NCBI RefSeq assembly: GCF_039680535.1
Contig: NZ_JBDKSS010000013.1
Span: 186,001 to 250,000 of the forward strand
Direction of reading: 5' to 3'
Origin: Parvibaculum sp039680535
GTDB lineage: Bacteria > Pseudomonadota > Alphaproteobacteria > Parvibaculales > Parvibaculaceae
Length of the DNA stretch: 64,000 nt
A program made the position numbers and the translations under genes. Position 1 is the first letter of the stretch. Each line of letters begins with the position of its first letter. The notes under the pieces are model-generated. The model ran no database searches. It saw only the letters and a list, made by a program, of their open reading frames with translations, and was not told the DNA's origin. Of the stretch, positions 40,764 to 48,738 are shown in pieces.

Positions 40764-41630
40764 ATGTCCGCAACGTCAACGAAGCCGCTCGCCGAACGCT
40801 CCTTCGAGTGTTTCAAGGTCGAGATCCGGGACAAGATCGCCCATATCCTTCTTAACCGGCCCGAGAAGATGAACGCGATGAATCGCGCCTTCTGGCACGA
40901 GCTGCCGGAGATCGTGCGCGAGATCGATGAGGGCGCGCTCGCCCGCGTGATCGTGATTTCCTCCACGGGCAAGCATTTCACTGCCGGCATGGACCTTTCG
41001 GTCTTCACCTCGGGCCCGGACATGAAGGGCGCCGAGACGGGCCGCGTTCGTGCGAACCTGATGAAGACGGTGCTAAAGCTCCAGAAGACTTTCGGTTGCC
41101 TCGACGAGGCGCGTATCCCCGTGCTCATGGCGGTGCAGGGCGGCTGCATCGGCGGCGGCGTCGATTTCGCGTCGGCCTGCGACATGCGCTACTGCACGAA
41201 GGACGCCTTCTTCTGCATTCAGGAAATCAATATCGGCATGACCGCCGATGTCGGCACCTTCCCGCGCCTGCCGCATCTGATGCCGCAGGGCCTTGTGCGC
41301 GAACTCGCCTATACGGGCCGTCGTCTTTTCGCGGATGAGGCGAAGTCATGCGGCCTCGTCAATCAGGTCTTCGATACGCATGAAGCGATGCTCGAAGGCG
41401 TATTCGCCATCGCCCGCGAGATCGCCGCGCGTTCTCCGCTCGCCGTGCATGGCTCCAAGGAAATGCTGAACTACGCCCGCGACCATTCGATCGAGGATGG
41501 CCTGCGCCAGATCGCCGTGTGGCAGACCGGCATGTTCCAGCCGCATGACATGATGGAAAGCTTCACCGCCAAGGCCGAGAAGCGCGAGCCGAATTTCGAC
41601 GATCTGCTGCCGGTAAAGGACGCGATCTGA
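40764..41630 (+). CDS. Delta(3,5)-delta(2,4)-dienoyl-CoA isomerase
   Basis: 288 aa from the ATG at 40764 (GGAGAAAG upstream). It is a crotonase-fold protein whose active site matches mammalian ECH1. Asp134 (GGGVDFASACD), Glu154 (FFCIQEINIG) and Asp162 (MTADVGTFPRLP) have the same spacing as the three acidic residues Asp176, Glu196 and Asp204 of the rat enzyme; ADVGT.QRLP is its signature. The enzyme shifts 3,5-dienoyl-CoA to 2,4-dienoyl-CoA so that fatty acids with odd-position double bonds can be degraded. The reductase expected next in that route could be the SDR at 1363-2253. AGMDLS in the oxyanion segment is normal. Confidence 0.92.
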   Translation: MSATSTKPLAERSFECFKVEIRDKIAHILLNRPEKMNAMNRAFWHELPEIVREIDEGALARVIVISSTGKHFTAGMDLSVFTSGPDMKGAETGRVRANLMKTVLKLQKTFGCLDEARIPVLMAVQGGCIGGGVDFASACDMRYCTKDAFFCIQEINIGMTADVGTFPRLPHLMPQGLVRELAYTGRRLFADEAKSCGLVNQVFDTHEAMLEGVFAIAREIAARSPLAVHGSKEMLNYARDHSIEDGLRQIAVWQTGMFQPHDMMESFTAKAEKREPNFDDLLPVKDAI

Positions 41631-41637
41631 CCTTCAC

Positions 41638-41815
41638 GTCATGGCCCGGCTTGTCCGGGCCATCCACGTCTTTCTTGGTCGCCGCGGTTCCTCGCAATGA
41701 TCGTTGGGGCAACGCATCCGACAAGCGTTCCGCGTCACCCCGGGCTTGACCCGGGGTCCATCTTTGCGACGCAGCAGGAGTGAAGATGGATGCCGGATCA
41801 AGTCCGGCATGACGA
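41638..41815. repeat. Extragenic palindromic repeat cluster (GTCAT..CCGG family)
   Basis: Three hairpin units: ATGGCCCGG-cttgt-CCGGGCCAT (41641-41662), CACCCCGGG-cttga-CCCGGGGTCC (41736-41759), and GATGCCGGA-tcaag-TCCGGCATGACG (41789-41814). Outer ends are GTCA and TGAC. Same family as the elements near 45174, 45736, 47230, 55551 and 56635. No coding potential. Confidence 0.85.
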
Positions 41816-41827
41816 AAGAGGGAGGCT

Positions 41828-42241
41828 TCAGCCCGGCATCTTCGGAAACTGCGGCAGGTTCGGGTCCATATGGGCCCAGGGCTGCGCCGAGGACGTGTAG
41901 AAAATCGCGCCCGGCTTGATCCAGCTCGGATCGTCGAAAGAGCCGGCCTTCACGACCCAGATGGCCGGGTTCGATTCGACGTCGCTGAAAAGCGGAGTGC
42001 CGCAATTCTCGCAGAACTTGCGGGTCACATGCTTGCCGCTGTCTGCGACGACCGAATAGCTCTTTGGTGAGCCCTTGGTGATCTTCAGGGCATCGCGCGC
42101 CACGACGACGACGGCGGCAGGCTCGCCGCCCGAAACATATTGGCAATCGCGGCAATGGCAGAGCGCGGCGGCCATGGGCTCGCTCGTCACTTCATAGCGA
42201 ATGGCGCCGCAGAGACATCCGCCCGTATAGGGTGCTGGCAT
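41828..42241 (-). CDS. GFA/CENP-V-family zinc protein
   Basis: 137 aa; GAGGAGGAACCA precedes the ATG. Zinc ligands in the usual order: GGCLCGAIRYEV (two Cys), LCHCRDCQYVSGG (three Cys), and FCENCGTPLFSDVES (two Cys). This is the glutathione-dependent formaldehyde-activating (GFA)/CENP-V fold. Family members bind zinc and, in a few cases, help formaldehyde react with glutathione; most are uncharacterised. It lies downstream of two thioesterase genes on the same strand (44 bases) but need not share function. Confidence 0.88.
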   Translation of the reverse strand: MPAPYTGGCLCGAIRYEVTSEPMAAALCHCRDCQYVSGGEPAAVVVVARDALKITKGSPKSYSVVADSGKHVTRKFCENCGTPLFSDVESNPAIWVVKAGSFDDPSWIKPGAIFYTSSAQPWAHMDPNLPQFPKMPG

Positions 42242-42285
42242 TGGTTCCTCCTCTGGTGCCGCCTCTCCGGACGGTCGGAAAAACT

Positions 42286-42753
42286 CTAGCGTTCGCCCAG
42301 CACCTTGAACAGGCTTGTCGCTGTCATGACCTTGTCGTCGCCGACCCAGAACGAGGCCGAAACGAAAACGATGGCGCGCGTCTGGTGATCGGCTTTGGCG
42401 CGGCAGGTCACGACGTCGCCGAGCTTCGCGTCGGCAAGCACACTCGCCTGCAGGCTCAGCGTGACGCAGGGACGGTCGCCCTTCGCGCGCCAGGCCGCAC
42501 CGCCGAGAAAGGCGTCGGCAAAGGTCAGCATCATGCCTTCATGCACGGTGCCGTCCTCCCGCACATGCCGTTCGTCGATACGAAAGGCGGCGACGCGCGT
42601 ACCGTCTTCCTCGATGCGCTCGAAGAAGGGGCCGACAAAGGCTTCGAACGGATCGAAGAGTTCGACGGGTGTGAAGCCTTCCGGCGCTGCTGCGTCGATA
42701 AACGGCTTCAGCGGGCCGGGCCCGCGCAGGTTCTTTGGGCTGGTTTCGGTCAC
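42286..42753 (-). CDS. PaaI-like hotdog thioesterase
   Basis: 155 aa from a GTG at 42753 that overlaps the stop of the upstream thioesterase (GTGA), a clear sign of coupling. Single hotdog with ERHVREDGTVHEGMMLTFADAFLGGAAW, in which His-Glu-Gly-Met-Met heads the central helix as in PaaI-type enzymes ('n..g..HGG...tlaD'). The protein has an N-terminal extension of about 40 residues (LKPFIDAAAPEGFTPVELFDPFEAFVGPFFE). Adjacent genes encode two hotdogs of the same branch; they may form a mixed oligomer. Confidence 0.82.
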   Translation of the reverse strand: MTETSPKNLRGPGPLKPFIDAAAPEGFTPVELFDPFEAFVGPFFERIEEDGTRVAAFRIDERHVREDGTVHEGMMLTFADAFLGGAAWRAKGDRPCVTLSLQASVLADAKLGDVVTCRAKADHQTRAIVFVSASFWVGDDKVMTATSLFKVLGER

Positions 42754-43169
42754 GCTTCAGCCCGCTTGATCGCATAGACGCCGGTCGCGCTCATCAGGAT
42801 GCGCGAGCCGACGCGGAGTTCGCACGCCATGAAAAAGACGCTGCGCGTCGCCCGCGTGATCGTCGCGCGGCCTTCGACGCGTTCGCCCCTTTCGCCCGCG
42901 CTGACGAAATCGCAATTGAGCGACAGCACGCGGGCGTCCGCGCCCGCCTCGCCCTTTTCCGCTGCTGACTTCGCCGCTTCGCCAAGCACCACGGAGGCCA
43001 GCGTCATCATCATGCCGCCATGGAGCCTGTCGCCGCCATTGAGGTGCTGGGCCGCGATGTCGAAAATGAAGACCTCACCCCTGGCGTCATGTCCCCGAAG
43101 GACCGGCCCCGTAAAGCCACCGAAGCCTTTCGTCTGGACGGGCGCGAAGCCGGGCGGAACGTCACTCAT
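42750..43169 (-). CDS. PaaI-like hotdog thioesterase (paralog)
   Basis: 139 aa. Hotdog core AAQHLNGGDRLHGGMMMTLASVVLGEAAK, with the HGG motif and Asn-Gly before it, typical of PaaI/YdiI thioesterases. A conserved Asp for catalysis is less clear: the helix has Ser (TLAS) where many members have Asp, while its partner downstream keeps Asp (TFADA). This difference supports an interdependent pair. First gene of a minus-strand pair with overlapping reading frames; the divergent yjbQ gene is 107 bases away. Confidence 0.82.
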   Translation of the reverse strand: MSDVPPGFAPVQTKGFGGFTGPVLRGHDARGEVFIFDIAAQHLNGGDRLHGGMMMTLASVVLGEAAKSAAEKGEAGADARVLSLNCDFVSAGERGERVEGRATITRATRSVFFMACELRVGSRILMSATGVYAIKRAEA

Positions 43170-43275
43170 GGGAAAACTGCCTGCATTGGAGTAATGGGAA
43201 GGTGCCCCCTACTTAAAGGGCAAGCGGCACCGCGAAAAGGGGCAAGAGCGCGGCTCGTCCACCGGGATTGTTCTC

Positions 43276-43692
43276 ATGCGTCAGGCGACCACCACCCTAT
43301 CCTTCCGGACGAGCGGGCAGGGCTTCCTCGACGCGACGGCGCGCATAGGCGACTGGGTCGAAGCGCAGGGCATGGAGGAGGGGCTTCTTACCCTGTTCAT
43401 CCGTCACACATCGGCCTCCATTCTTGTTCAGGAAAATGCCGATCCCGACGTGCTGGCGGATCTCGGCCAGGCACTCGACCGCCTCGCGCCCCGGACCCAT
43501 CCCTATCTGCACAGGACCGAGGGTCCGGACGACATGCCGGCCCATATCAAGGCGGCCCTGACGGCGACAAGCCTAGCGATACCGCTGATCGGCGGGCATC
43601 TGGCGCTCGGAACCTGGCAGGGCATCTATATTGCCGAGCATCGCGACCGGCCGCATAGCCGCGAAGTCGCCTGCCATCTCGTCGGCGAATAG
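43276..43692 (+). CDS. yjbQ: YjbQ/UPF0047 family protein
   Basis: 138 aa, standard length. Family motifs: LTLFIRHTSASILVQENADPDVLADL (metal-site His and the ENADP element) and RTEGPDDMPAHIKAALTATSLAIPLIGGHLALGTWQGIYIAEHRD, with the His of DDMPAHIKA and the GTWQGIY.aEhR motif. YjbQ-type proteins have been linked to weak thiamine-phosphate synthase activity and bind a metal ion; the true role is unsettled. Only a weak ribosome site is seen (CGGGA). Probably monocistronic. Confidence 0.92.
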   Translation: MRQATTTLSFRTSGQGFLDATARIGDWVEAQGMEEGLLTLFIRHTSASILVQENADPDVLADLGQALDRLAPRTHPYLHRTEGPDDMPAHIKAALTATSLAIPLIGGHLALGTWQGIYIAEHRDRPHSREVACHLVGE

Positions 43693-43886
43693 CTCCGATT
43701 ATTTTTCATAATATTAAATTGGGGGTGGTCGTCTTCCCACCGGCGGACGCAGCGGCTTCCGGGAGATTCTTCTTTCCGAACCCGTGAGCCGCCGTTTATG
43801 GTGCGCCTCAATTCGCCGGGGTGGCTGCCAACAAAAATCATAAGGCTGCACGGGCGATAGGAACCAACCCCATTCGGGAGAACTTC

Positions 43887-45089
43887 ATGTCGAGAGAAGC
43901 AGTCATCGTCTCCACCGCGCGTACCGGCCTTGCCAAGTCCGGCCGCGGCGGCTTCAACATGACCCATGGCGCCGCCATGGGCGGCCACGCCGTCAAGCAT
44001 GCCATCGAGCGCGCCGGCATCGAGCCGGGCGAAGTCGAAGACGTCGTCATGGGCTGCGGTAGCCCCGAAGGCGCGACCGGCATGAACACGGGCCGTCTCG
44101 CCGCCATCTGGGCCGGCTGCCCCGTCACCACCTCGGGCTTCACGGTCAGCCGCTTCTGCTCGTCGGGCCTCAACTCCATCGCCATCGCGGCGGGCCGCGT
44201 CCTCAATGAAGACGTGCCGATCACGGTCGGCGCCGGCGTCGAGTCGATCTCGCTCGTCTCCATGGGCGGCCTGAACACGAACCACATCACGGAAGAGAAG
44301 CTGCTCGCGACCTATCCGGCTCTCTGGATGCCGATGATCGAGACCGCCGACATCGTCGCCAAGCGCTACAACGTCTCCCGCGAATATCAGGACGAATACT
44401 CGCTCCGCAGCCAGCAGCGCATTGCCGCCGCCCAGGCCGCCGGCAAGTACAAGGACGAAATCGTCCCGATGCAGACCAAGATGAAGGTCGTGGACAAGGC
44501 GACGGGCGAAGAGAAAATCGTCGACTACACGGTCGACAAGGACGAGTGCAACCGTCCCGAGACGACGCTGGAAGGCCTCGCCTCGCTGAAGCCCGTGCGC
44601 GGCGAAGGCAACTTCGTCACCGCAGGCAACGCCTCGCAGCTCTCCGATGGCGCCGCTGCCGTCGTCATCATGGAGCGCAAGGAAGCCGAGAAGCGTGGGT
44701 CCGACATTCTCGGCGTGTTCCGCGGCTTCGCGGTTGCCGGTTGCGAGCCCGACGAGATGGGCATCGGCCCGGTCTTCGCCGTGCCGCGTCTCCTCGCCCG
44801 CCACGGCCTCAAGGTTGACGATATCGACCTGTGGGAACTGAACGAAGCCTTCGCGAGCCAGTGCCTTTATTCGCGCGATCGCCTCGGCATCGACCCCGAG
44901 AAGTACAACGTCAATGGCGGCTCCATCGCCATCGGCCACCCCTTCGGCATGACCGGCGCGCGCTGCACCGGCCACATCCTGCTCGAAGGCCGTCGCCGTC
45001 GCGAAGCCGGTCAGAACGTGAAGTACGGCGTCGTCACCATGTGCATCGGTGGCGGCATGGGCGCTGCCGGCCTGTTCGAATTCGCGTAA
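43887..45089 (+). CDS. Acetyl-CoA C-acyltransferase (thiolase)
   Basis: 400 aa from the ATG at 43887 (CGGGAGAACTTC). Catalytic Cys91 in SRFCSSGLNS, His in NGGSIAIGHPFGMTGAR, and second Cys in VVTMCIGGGMGAAG are intact. The central segment contains KMKVVDKATGEEKIVDY, a longer loop typical of 3-ketoacyl-CoA thiolases of the FadA/PcaF-like bacterial branch. It is the second thiolase of the window, distinct in sequence from that at 17089, and stands alone between a 194-base AT-rich leader and a strong terminator. Probably a second beta-oxidation or biosynthetic thiolase with its own regulation. Confidence 0.92.
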   Translation: MSREAVIVSTARTGLAKSGRGGFNMTHGAAMGGHAVKHAIERAGIEPGEVEDVVMGCGSPEGATGMNTGRLAAIWAGCPVTTSGFTVSRFCSSGLNSIAIAAGRVLNEDVPITVGAGVESISLVSMGGLNTNHITEEKLLATYPALWMPMIETADIVAKRYNVSREYQDEYSLRSQQRIAAAQAAGKYKDEIVPMQTKMKVVDKATGEEKIVDYTVDKDECNRPETTLEGLASLKPVRGEGNFVTAGNASQLSDGAAAVVIMERKEAEKRGSDILGVFRGFAVAGCEPDEMGIGPVFAVPRLLARHGLKVDDIDLWELNEAFASQCLYSRDRLGIDPEKYNVNGGSIAIGHPFGMTGARCTGHILLEGRRRREAGQNVKYGVVTMCIGGGMGAAGLFEFA

Positions 45090-45108
45090 TTCGAAACGAC
45101 TGAATATG

Positions 45109-45138
45109 AAAGGCCCGCCGGAAACGGCGGGCCTTTTT
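45109..45138 (+). terminator. Rho-independent terminator of the thiolase gene
   Basis: AAAGGCCCGCCG (45109-45120), loop GAAA, CGGCGGGCCTTT (45125-45136) followed by TT and C: a perfect stem with a GNRA tetraloop and T-run, 19 bases past the stop. Confidence 0.93.
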
Positions 45139-45173
45139 CTTTTATTAGCCTTCAACCTCGCGCATATTCAGAC

Positions 45174-45249
45174 GTCACCCCGGCCTTGAGCAGGGGTCCA
45201 CCTTTGCATCCCGATGGAAGATGGATGCCGGATCAAGTCCGGCATGACG
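45174..45249. repeat. Extragenic palindromic repeat (GTCAC/GTCAT..CCGG family)
   Basis: GTCACCCCGG-ccttgag opens and GATGCCGGATCAAGTCCGG-catgacg closes, each arm forming a hairpin. Ends 24 bases before the MaoC start; it may separate this gene from the terminator upstream. Confidence 0.85.
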
Positions 45250-45273
45250 AAATTTGCGAGAAGGCAGGAAACC

Positions 45274-45714
45274 ATGCGCTATTTCGACGATTTCGTTGTG
45301 GGCGAACGGCACGAGATCGATGCCGTCTACGACATGACGGAGGACGAGATCGTCTCCTTCGCGAAGAAGTGGGACCCGCAGCCCTTCCACATCGACAAGG
45401 CTGCTGCCGCGAAATCCGTCTATGGCACGCTCACCGCCTGCGGCTCGCATATCCAGTCGGTCGTGCTCTGGCTCGCCGCCCGCCTGCCGGAAGAAACCGC
45501 TGTCATCGGCGCGCTGGGCTATGACGAAGTGCGTTTCCACAAGGCCGCAAAACTCGGCGACCGGCTCCGCCTTGTCATCGAATGCATCGAGACGAAGCCT
45601 AGCTCATCGAAGCCAGACCGCGGCGTTGTGAAGAATCGCCACACGCTCCTGAACCAGAACGGCGAGACGGTCTTTACCCAGACGACGACGCTTCTGATCG
45701 CGCGGAAGGCGTAA
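45274..45714 (+). CDS. MaoC-family dehydratase
   Basis: 146 aa from the ATG at 45274 (AGGAAACC). One hotdog domain with FDDFVVGERHEID at the start, the family opening, and SFAKKWDPQPFHIDKAAAAKSVYGTLTACG, which holds the Asp-His hydratase pair in D.qPfHiD. Such proteins hydrate enoyl-CoA; some act in mesaconyl-CoA or beta-oxidation pathways. It lies between two palindromic repeats and is probably transcribed alone. Confidence 0.88.
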   Translation: MRYFDDFVVGERHEIDAVYDMTEDEIVSFAKKWDPQPFHIDKAAAAKSVYGTLTACGSHIQSVVLWLAARLPEETAVIGALGYDEVRFHKAAKLGDRLRLVIECIETKPSSSKPDRGVVKNRHTLLNQNGETVFTQTTTLLIARKA

Positions 45715-45735
45715 CCGTCTCCACACTCCCAAGCG

Positions 45736-45814
45736 GTCATCCCGGCGCAGGCCGGGATCCATCTTTGTCCAATGCACGAAAGAAGATGGATGCCGGATCA
45801 AGTCCGGCATGACG
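45736..45814. repeat. Extragenic palindromic repeat (GTCAT..CCGG family)
   Basis: GTCATCCCGGC-gcag-GCCGGGATCC and GATGCCGGA-tcaag-TCCGGCATGACG: two hairpins back to back between convergent genes. The outer ends GTCAT and ATGAC are themselves inverted. Confidence 0.9.
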
Positions 45815-45829
45815 ATTGAAGGTGGCGTT

Positions 45830-47032
45830 TCAAAGCCCCAGCACCAGCTTCGCCATGATGCCGCGCTGGATCTCGTTCGAGCCGCCATAGATCGAGGCGG
45901 CGCGGTTGTTGAGATAGCGGGGCACGGCGGTGAGGCCGTGGGCCGGGCCGATGGGCGCGACGTTGGAGCCGGGTTGACGGGCGTCGTGCTGGTCGGCATT
46001 GGCGTAGAAGGCAATGGCCTCGACCGCGAGTTCGTCGATCGCCTGCGTCGTCTCGGTGCCGCGCGTCTTCAGCATCGACGAGGCGGGGCCGGGGTTCTTT
46101 CCGCCCGCGAGTTCAGACATCACGCGGTGCTCGGTGATTTCCATCGCCTTCACAGCAATCTCCGTCTCGTCGAGCTTGCGGCGGAAGGTCGGATCGTCGA
46201 TCAGCCGGCCGCCATCCGACGAGCGCTCGGCAGAGGCGATGGAGCGCACCTTCTCGATCCCGACTGCGAGGCCCGCCGCATAGGCACCGCCGCGCTCGAA
46301 TTCGAGGAGATATTTCGCCACCGTCCAGCCCTCATGCTCCGGCCCGACGCGGTTCGTCTTGGGCACGCGCACGTCGTCGAAGAAGACCTGGTTTACTTCA
46401 TGCTCGCCCGCAAGGGTGATGATCGGTTCGATCTTGATACCGGGCGTATTCATTTCGAGCAGGATGAAGGTGATGCCTTCCTGCGGCTTGCCGTCCCATT
46501 TCGTCCGTACAAGGCAGAACATGCGATTGGCGAAATGGGCATGCGTCGTCCAGATCTTCGATCCGTTGAGCACATAGTCATCGCCGTCGGAAACCGCGCG
46601 AAGCTGGAGCGAGGCGAGGTCGGAGCCGGAGCCCGGCTCCGAATAGCCCTGACACCAGTAATCCTCGCCCTTGAGGATGCGCGGCAGGAAGAAGGCCTTC
46701 TGCTCCGGCGTGCCGTATTTCATCAGCACCGGCGCGCACATGCGAAGCCCCATGGGCGAGAGATGCGGCGTGCCGTAGCGCGCGCATTCCGACGCCCAGA
46801 TATATTTCTGCATTTCCGTCCAGCCCGTGCCGCCATATTCGACCGGCCAGGCGGGCGCGACCCAGCCCTTTTCGTAGAGGATCTTCTGCCAGGCGAGATT
46901 CCACTTCTTGTCGGTGAAGACGCTGGTGGTAAGGCTGCCTGCCTCCTTCAGTTCCGGCGTCAGCTTCTCGTCGAGAAAGGCGCGCACTTCGTCGCGGAAA
47001 GCCGCATCCTCGCGCGTGAAATTGAGATCCAT
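45830..47032 (-). CDS. Acyl-CoA dehydrogenase (FERGG branch)
   Basis: 400 aa from the ATG at 47032 (GACGGGGAAA). FAD motifs WCQGYSEPGSGSDLASLQ and WTTHAHFAN are intact. The C-terminal loop reads IYGGSNEIQRGIMAK with Gly where MCAD has its catalytic Glu; a Glu is found instead in KYLLEFERGG, the helix position used by LCAD-type enzymes. This branch acts on bulky, dicarboxylic or ring-bearing acyl-CoAs in several bacteria (for example pimeloyl-CoA dehydrogenase and steroid side-chain enzymes), often as heteromers. The gene upstream (47325-48530) is a close sister on the same strand, 292 bases away, with a palindromic repeat between. Confidence 0.88.
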   Translation of the reverse strand: MDLNFTREDAAFRDEVRAFLDEKLTPELKEAGSLTTSVFTDKKWNLAWQKILYEKGWVAPAWPVEYGGTGWTEMQKYIWASECARYGTPHLSPMGLRMCAPVLMKYGTPEQKAFFLPRILKGEDYWCQGYSEPGSGSDLASLQLRAVSDGDDYVLNGSKIWTTHAHFANRMFCLVRTKWDGKPQEGITFILLEMNTPGIKIEPIITLAGEHEVNQVFFDDVRVPKTNRVGPEHEGWTVAKYLLEFERGGAYAAGLAVGIEKVRSIASAERSSDGGRLIDDPTFRRKLDETEIAVKAMEITEHRVMSELAGGKNPGPASSMLKTRGTETTQAIDELAVEAIAFYANADQHDARQPGSNVAPIGPAHGLTAVPRYLNNRAASIYGGSNEIQRGIMAKLVLGL

Positions 47033-47229
47033 TTTCCCCGTCTTTTCTTGTCGTGACCGCGCCCGAAACAGCGCCGGCCTTGGCTTTGTCGGGGCAGTCT
47101 GTCGAGGGGGAAGGGGAGGAGCAAGGCTGTTGTGGTGTCCGTGCGCGGATTTTGGAATCGCGCACGGTCGCCGCTACGTAAAGCGCGCCATGGCTCTTAT
47201 GGCGATGTAGCTCGTCACCGGCAAAGACC

Positions 47230-47309
47230 GTCACCCCGGGCTTGACCCGGGGTCCATCTTCGCCGTTCGGTGCGAAGGAAGGTGGATCCCGGCTTTTGCC
47301 GGGATGACG
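47230..47309. repeat. Extragenic palindromic repeat (GTCAC..CCGG family)
   Basis: GTCACCCCGGG-cttga-CCCGGGGTCC (47230-47255) and GATCCCGGC-ttttGCCGGGATGACG (47285-47309): two hairpins between the two sister dehydrogenase genes. Confidence 0.9.
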
Positions 47310-47324
47310 TGACGGGCTGGAACC

Positions 47325-48530
47325 TCAGAGACCCAGAACCAGCTTCGCCATGATGTTGTGCTGAACCTCATTCGACCCGCCGTAAATCGTCGTCGCGCGG
47401 GTGTTGAGATATTTCGGCATGACCATGAGCGCGTGCTCCGGGCCGACCGGGGCGACGTTGGAGCCCCAGTTGCGGGCTTCGAGCACATGCGGCGCGGCGT
47501 AATAGCCGATGGCCTCGACGCAGAGTTCGGTGATGCGCTGGTTGGTGTCGGCGCCGCGCAGCTTGATCATGGAGGCGGCCGCGCCGGGGTTCTGCCCGTT
47601 GGAGAGCTGCGACATGATCCGGTGCTCGGTGAACTCGACCGCCGTCACCTCAACATCGGTTTCGTCGATCTTGCGGCGGAACGCGGGCTCGTCGATCAGC
47701 CTGCCGCCGTCATCGCGCTCGGTCGTGGCGATGGCCTTGAGCCGGTTGATCGAATTGCGGAGGTTCGCGCCATGCGCCGCGCCGCCACGCTCGAATTCGA
47801 GCAGGTACTTCGCGACCGTCCAGCCATTGTTCTCGGCGCCGACGAGATTGGCGCGGGGCACGCGCACATCGTCGAAGAAGACCTGATTGACCTCATGGTC
47901 GCCGGCGAGCGTGATGATCGGCTCGATCTTGATGCCCGGCGCGGGAAACTCGTCGATCAGGATGAAGGAGATGCCTTCCTGCGGCTTTGCCTTCGGATCG
48001 GTTCTGACGAGGCAGAACATCTTGTTGGCGATATGGGCGCCGGTCGTCCAGAGCTTGGTGCCGTTGATGACATAGTCGTCGCCATCGGCGACCGCGCGGC
48101 ACTGGAGCGAGGCGAGGTCCGAACCCGAGCCCGGTTCCGAATAGCCCTGGCACCACCAGTCTTCGCCGGAAAGGATGCGCGGCAGATATTTCGCGCGCTG
48201 TTCAGGCGTGCCGTGACCCATGAGCGTCGGACCGACCATGGAGATGCCCATGTTGGAGCCCTGCGGCGCGCCGGCCGCTGCGCATTCCGACGCCCAGATG
48301 AAACGCTGCATCACGTTCCAGCCCGGCCCGCCAAATTCCTTCGGCCAGGAGGGGGCGGACCAGCCGCGCTTGTGGAGCCGCTTCAGCCATTCGACGCGGA
48401 GATCGTGATCGGCGAGGATGCCCGGCGTCAGCTTCGCATGGGCCTTCAGATCGTCCGTCAGTTGCTCGTCGAGAAAGGCCCGCACCTCGTCGCGAAAGGC
48501 GACATCCTCGGGCCGCATGGCGAGATCCAT
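47325..48530 (-). CDS. Acyl-CoA dehydrogenase (FERGG branch, sister)
   Basis: 401 aa from the ATG at 48530. An ATG six bases earlier lies immediately against the GGGAGG ribosome site, too close for use, so the inner Met is preferred. The sequence follows the sister gene motif by motif: WCQGYSEPGSGSDLASLQCRA, LWTTGAHIAN, IITLAGDHEVNQVFFDDVRVP, KYLLEFERGGAAHG and IYGGSNEVQHNIMAK. Both copies keep the putative catalytic Glu in FERGG, so neither is an obvious inactive partner. Likely cytoplasmic flavoprotein passing electrons to ETF; substrate unknown. Confidence 0.88.
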   Translation of the reverse strand: MDLAMRPEDVAFRDEVRAFLDEQLTDDLKAHAKLTPGILADHDLRVEWLKRLHKRGWSAPSWPKEFGGPGWNVMQRFIWASECAAAGAPQGSNMGISMVGPTLMGHGTPEQRAKYLPRILSGEDWWCQGYSEPGSGSDLASLQCRAVADGDDYVINGTKLWTTGAHIANKMFCLVRTDPKAKPQEGISFILIDEFPAPGIKIEPIITLAGDHEVNQVFFDDVRVPRANLVGAENNGWTVAKYLLEFERGGAAHGANLRNSINRLKAIATTERDDGGRLIDEPAFRRKIDETDVEVTAVEFTEHRIMSQLSNGQNPGAAASMIKLRGADTNQRITELCVEAIGYYAAPHVLEARNWGSNVAPVGPEHALMVMPKYLNTRATTIYGGSNEVQHNIMAKLVLGL

Positions 48531-48738
48531 CTTCATCCTCCCTGATATCGGCGAACGGGCGCGTTTTTTCTCGTTTCGCCGGCTCTTTTCCTTACACTAT
48601 ATCCCCGAGCCGAAGCCGGTCCAGAAGTCGGTCTGTTCATTCGCCGCTCGCCGCCCGTTCGTTTATGGGCGGTGGGCGCAATTCCGACCTGGCGCCGCCC
48701 GAGACTCTCCCCCTAATGCCGGATGTCGTCCCCACTTC

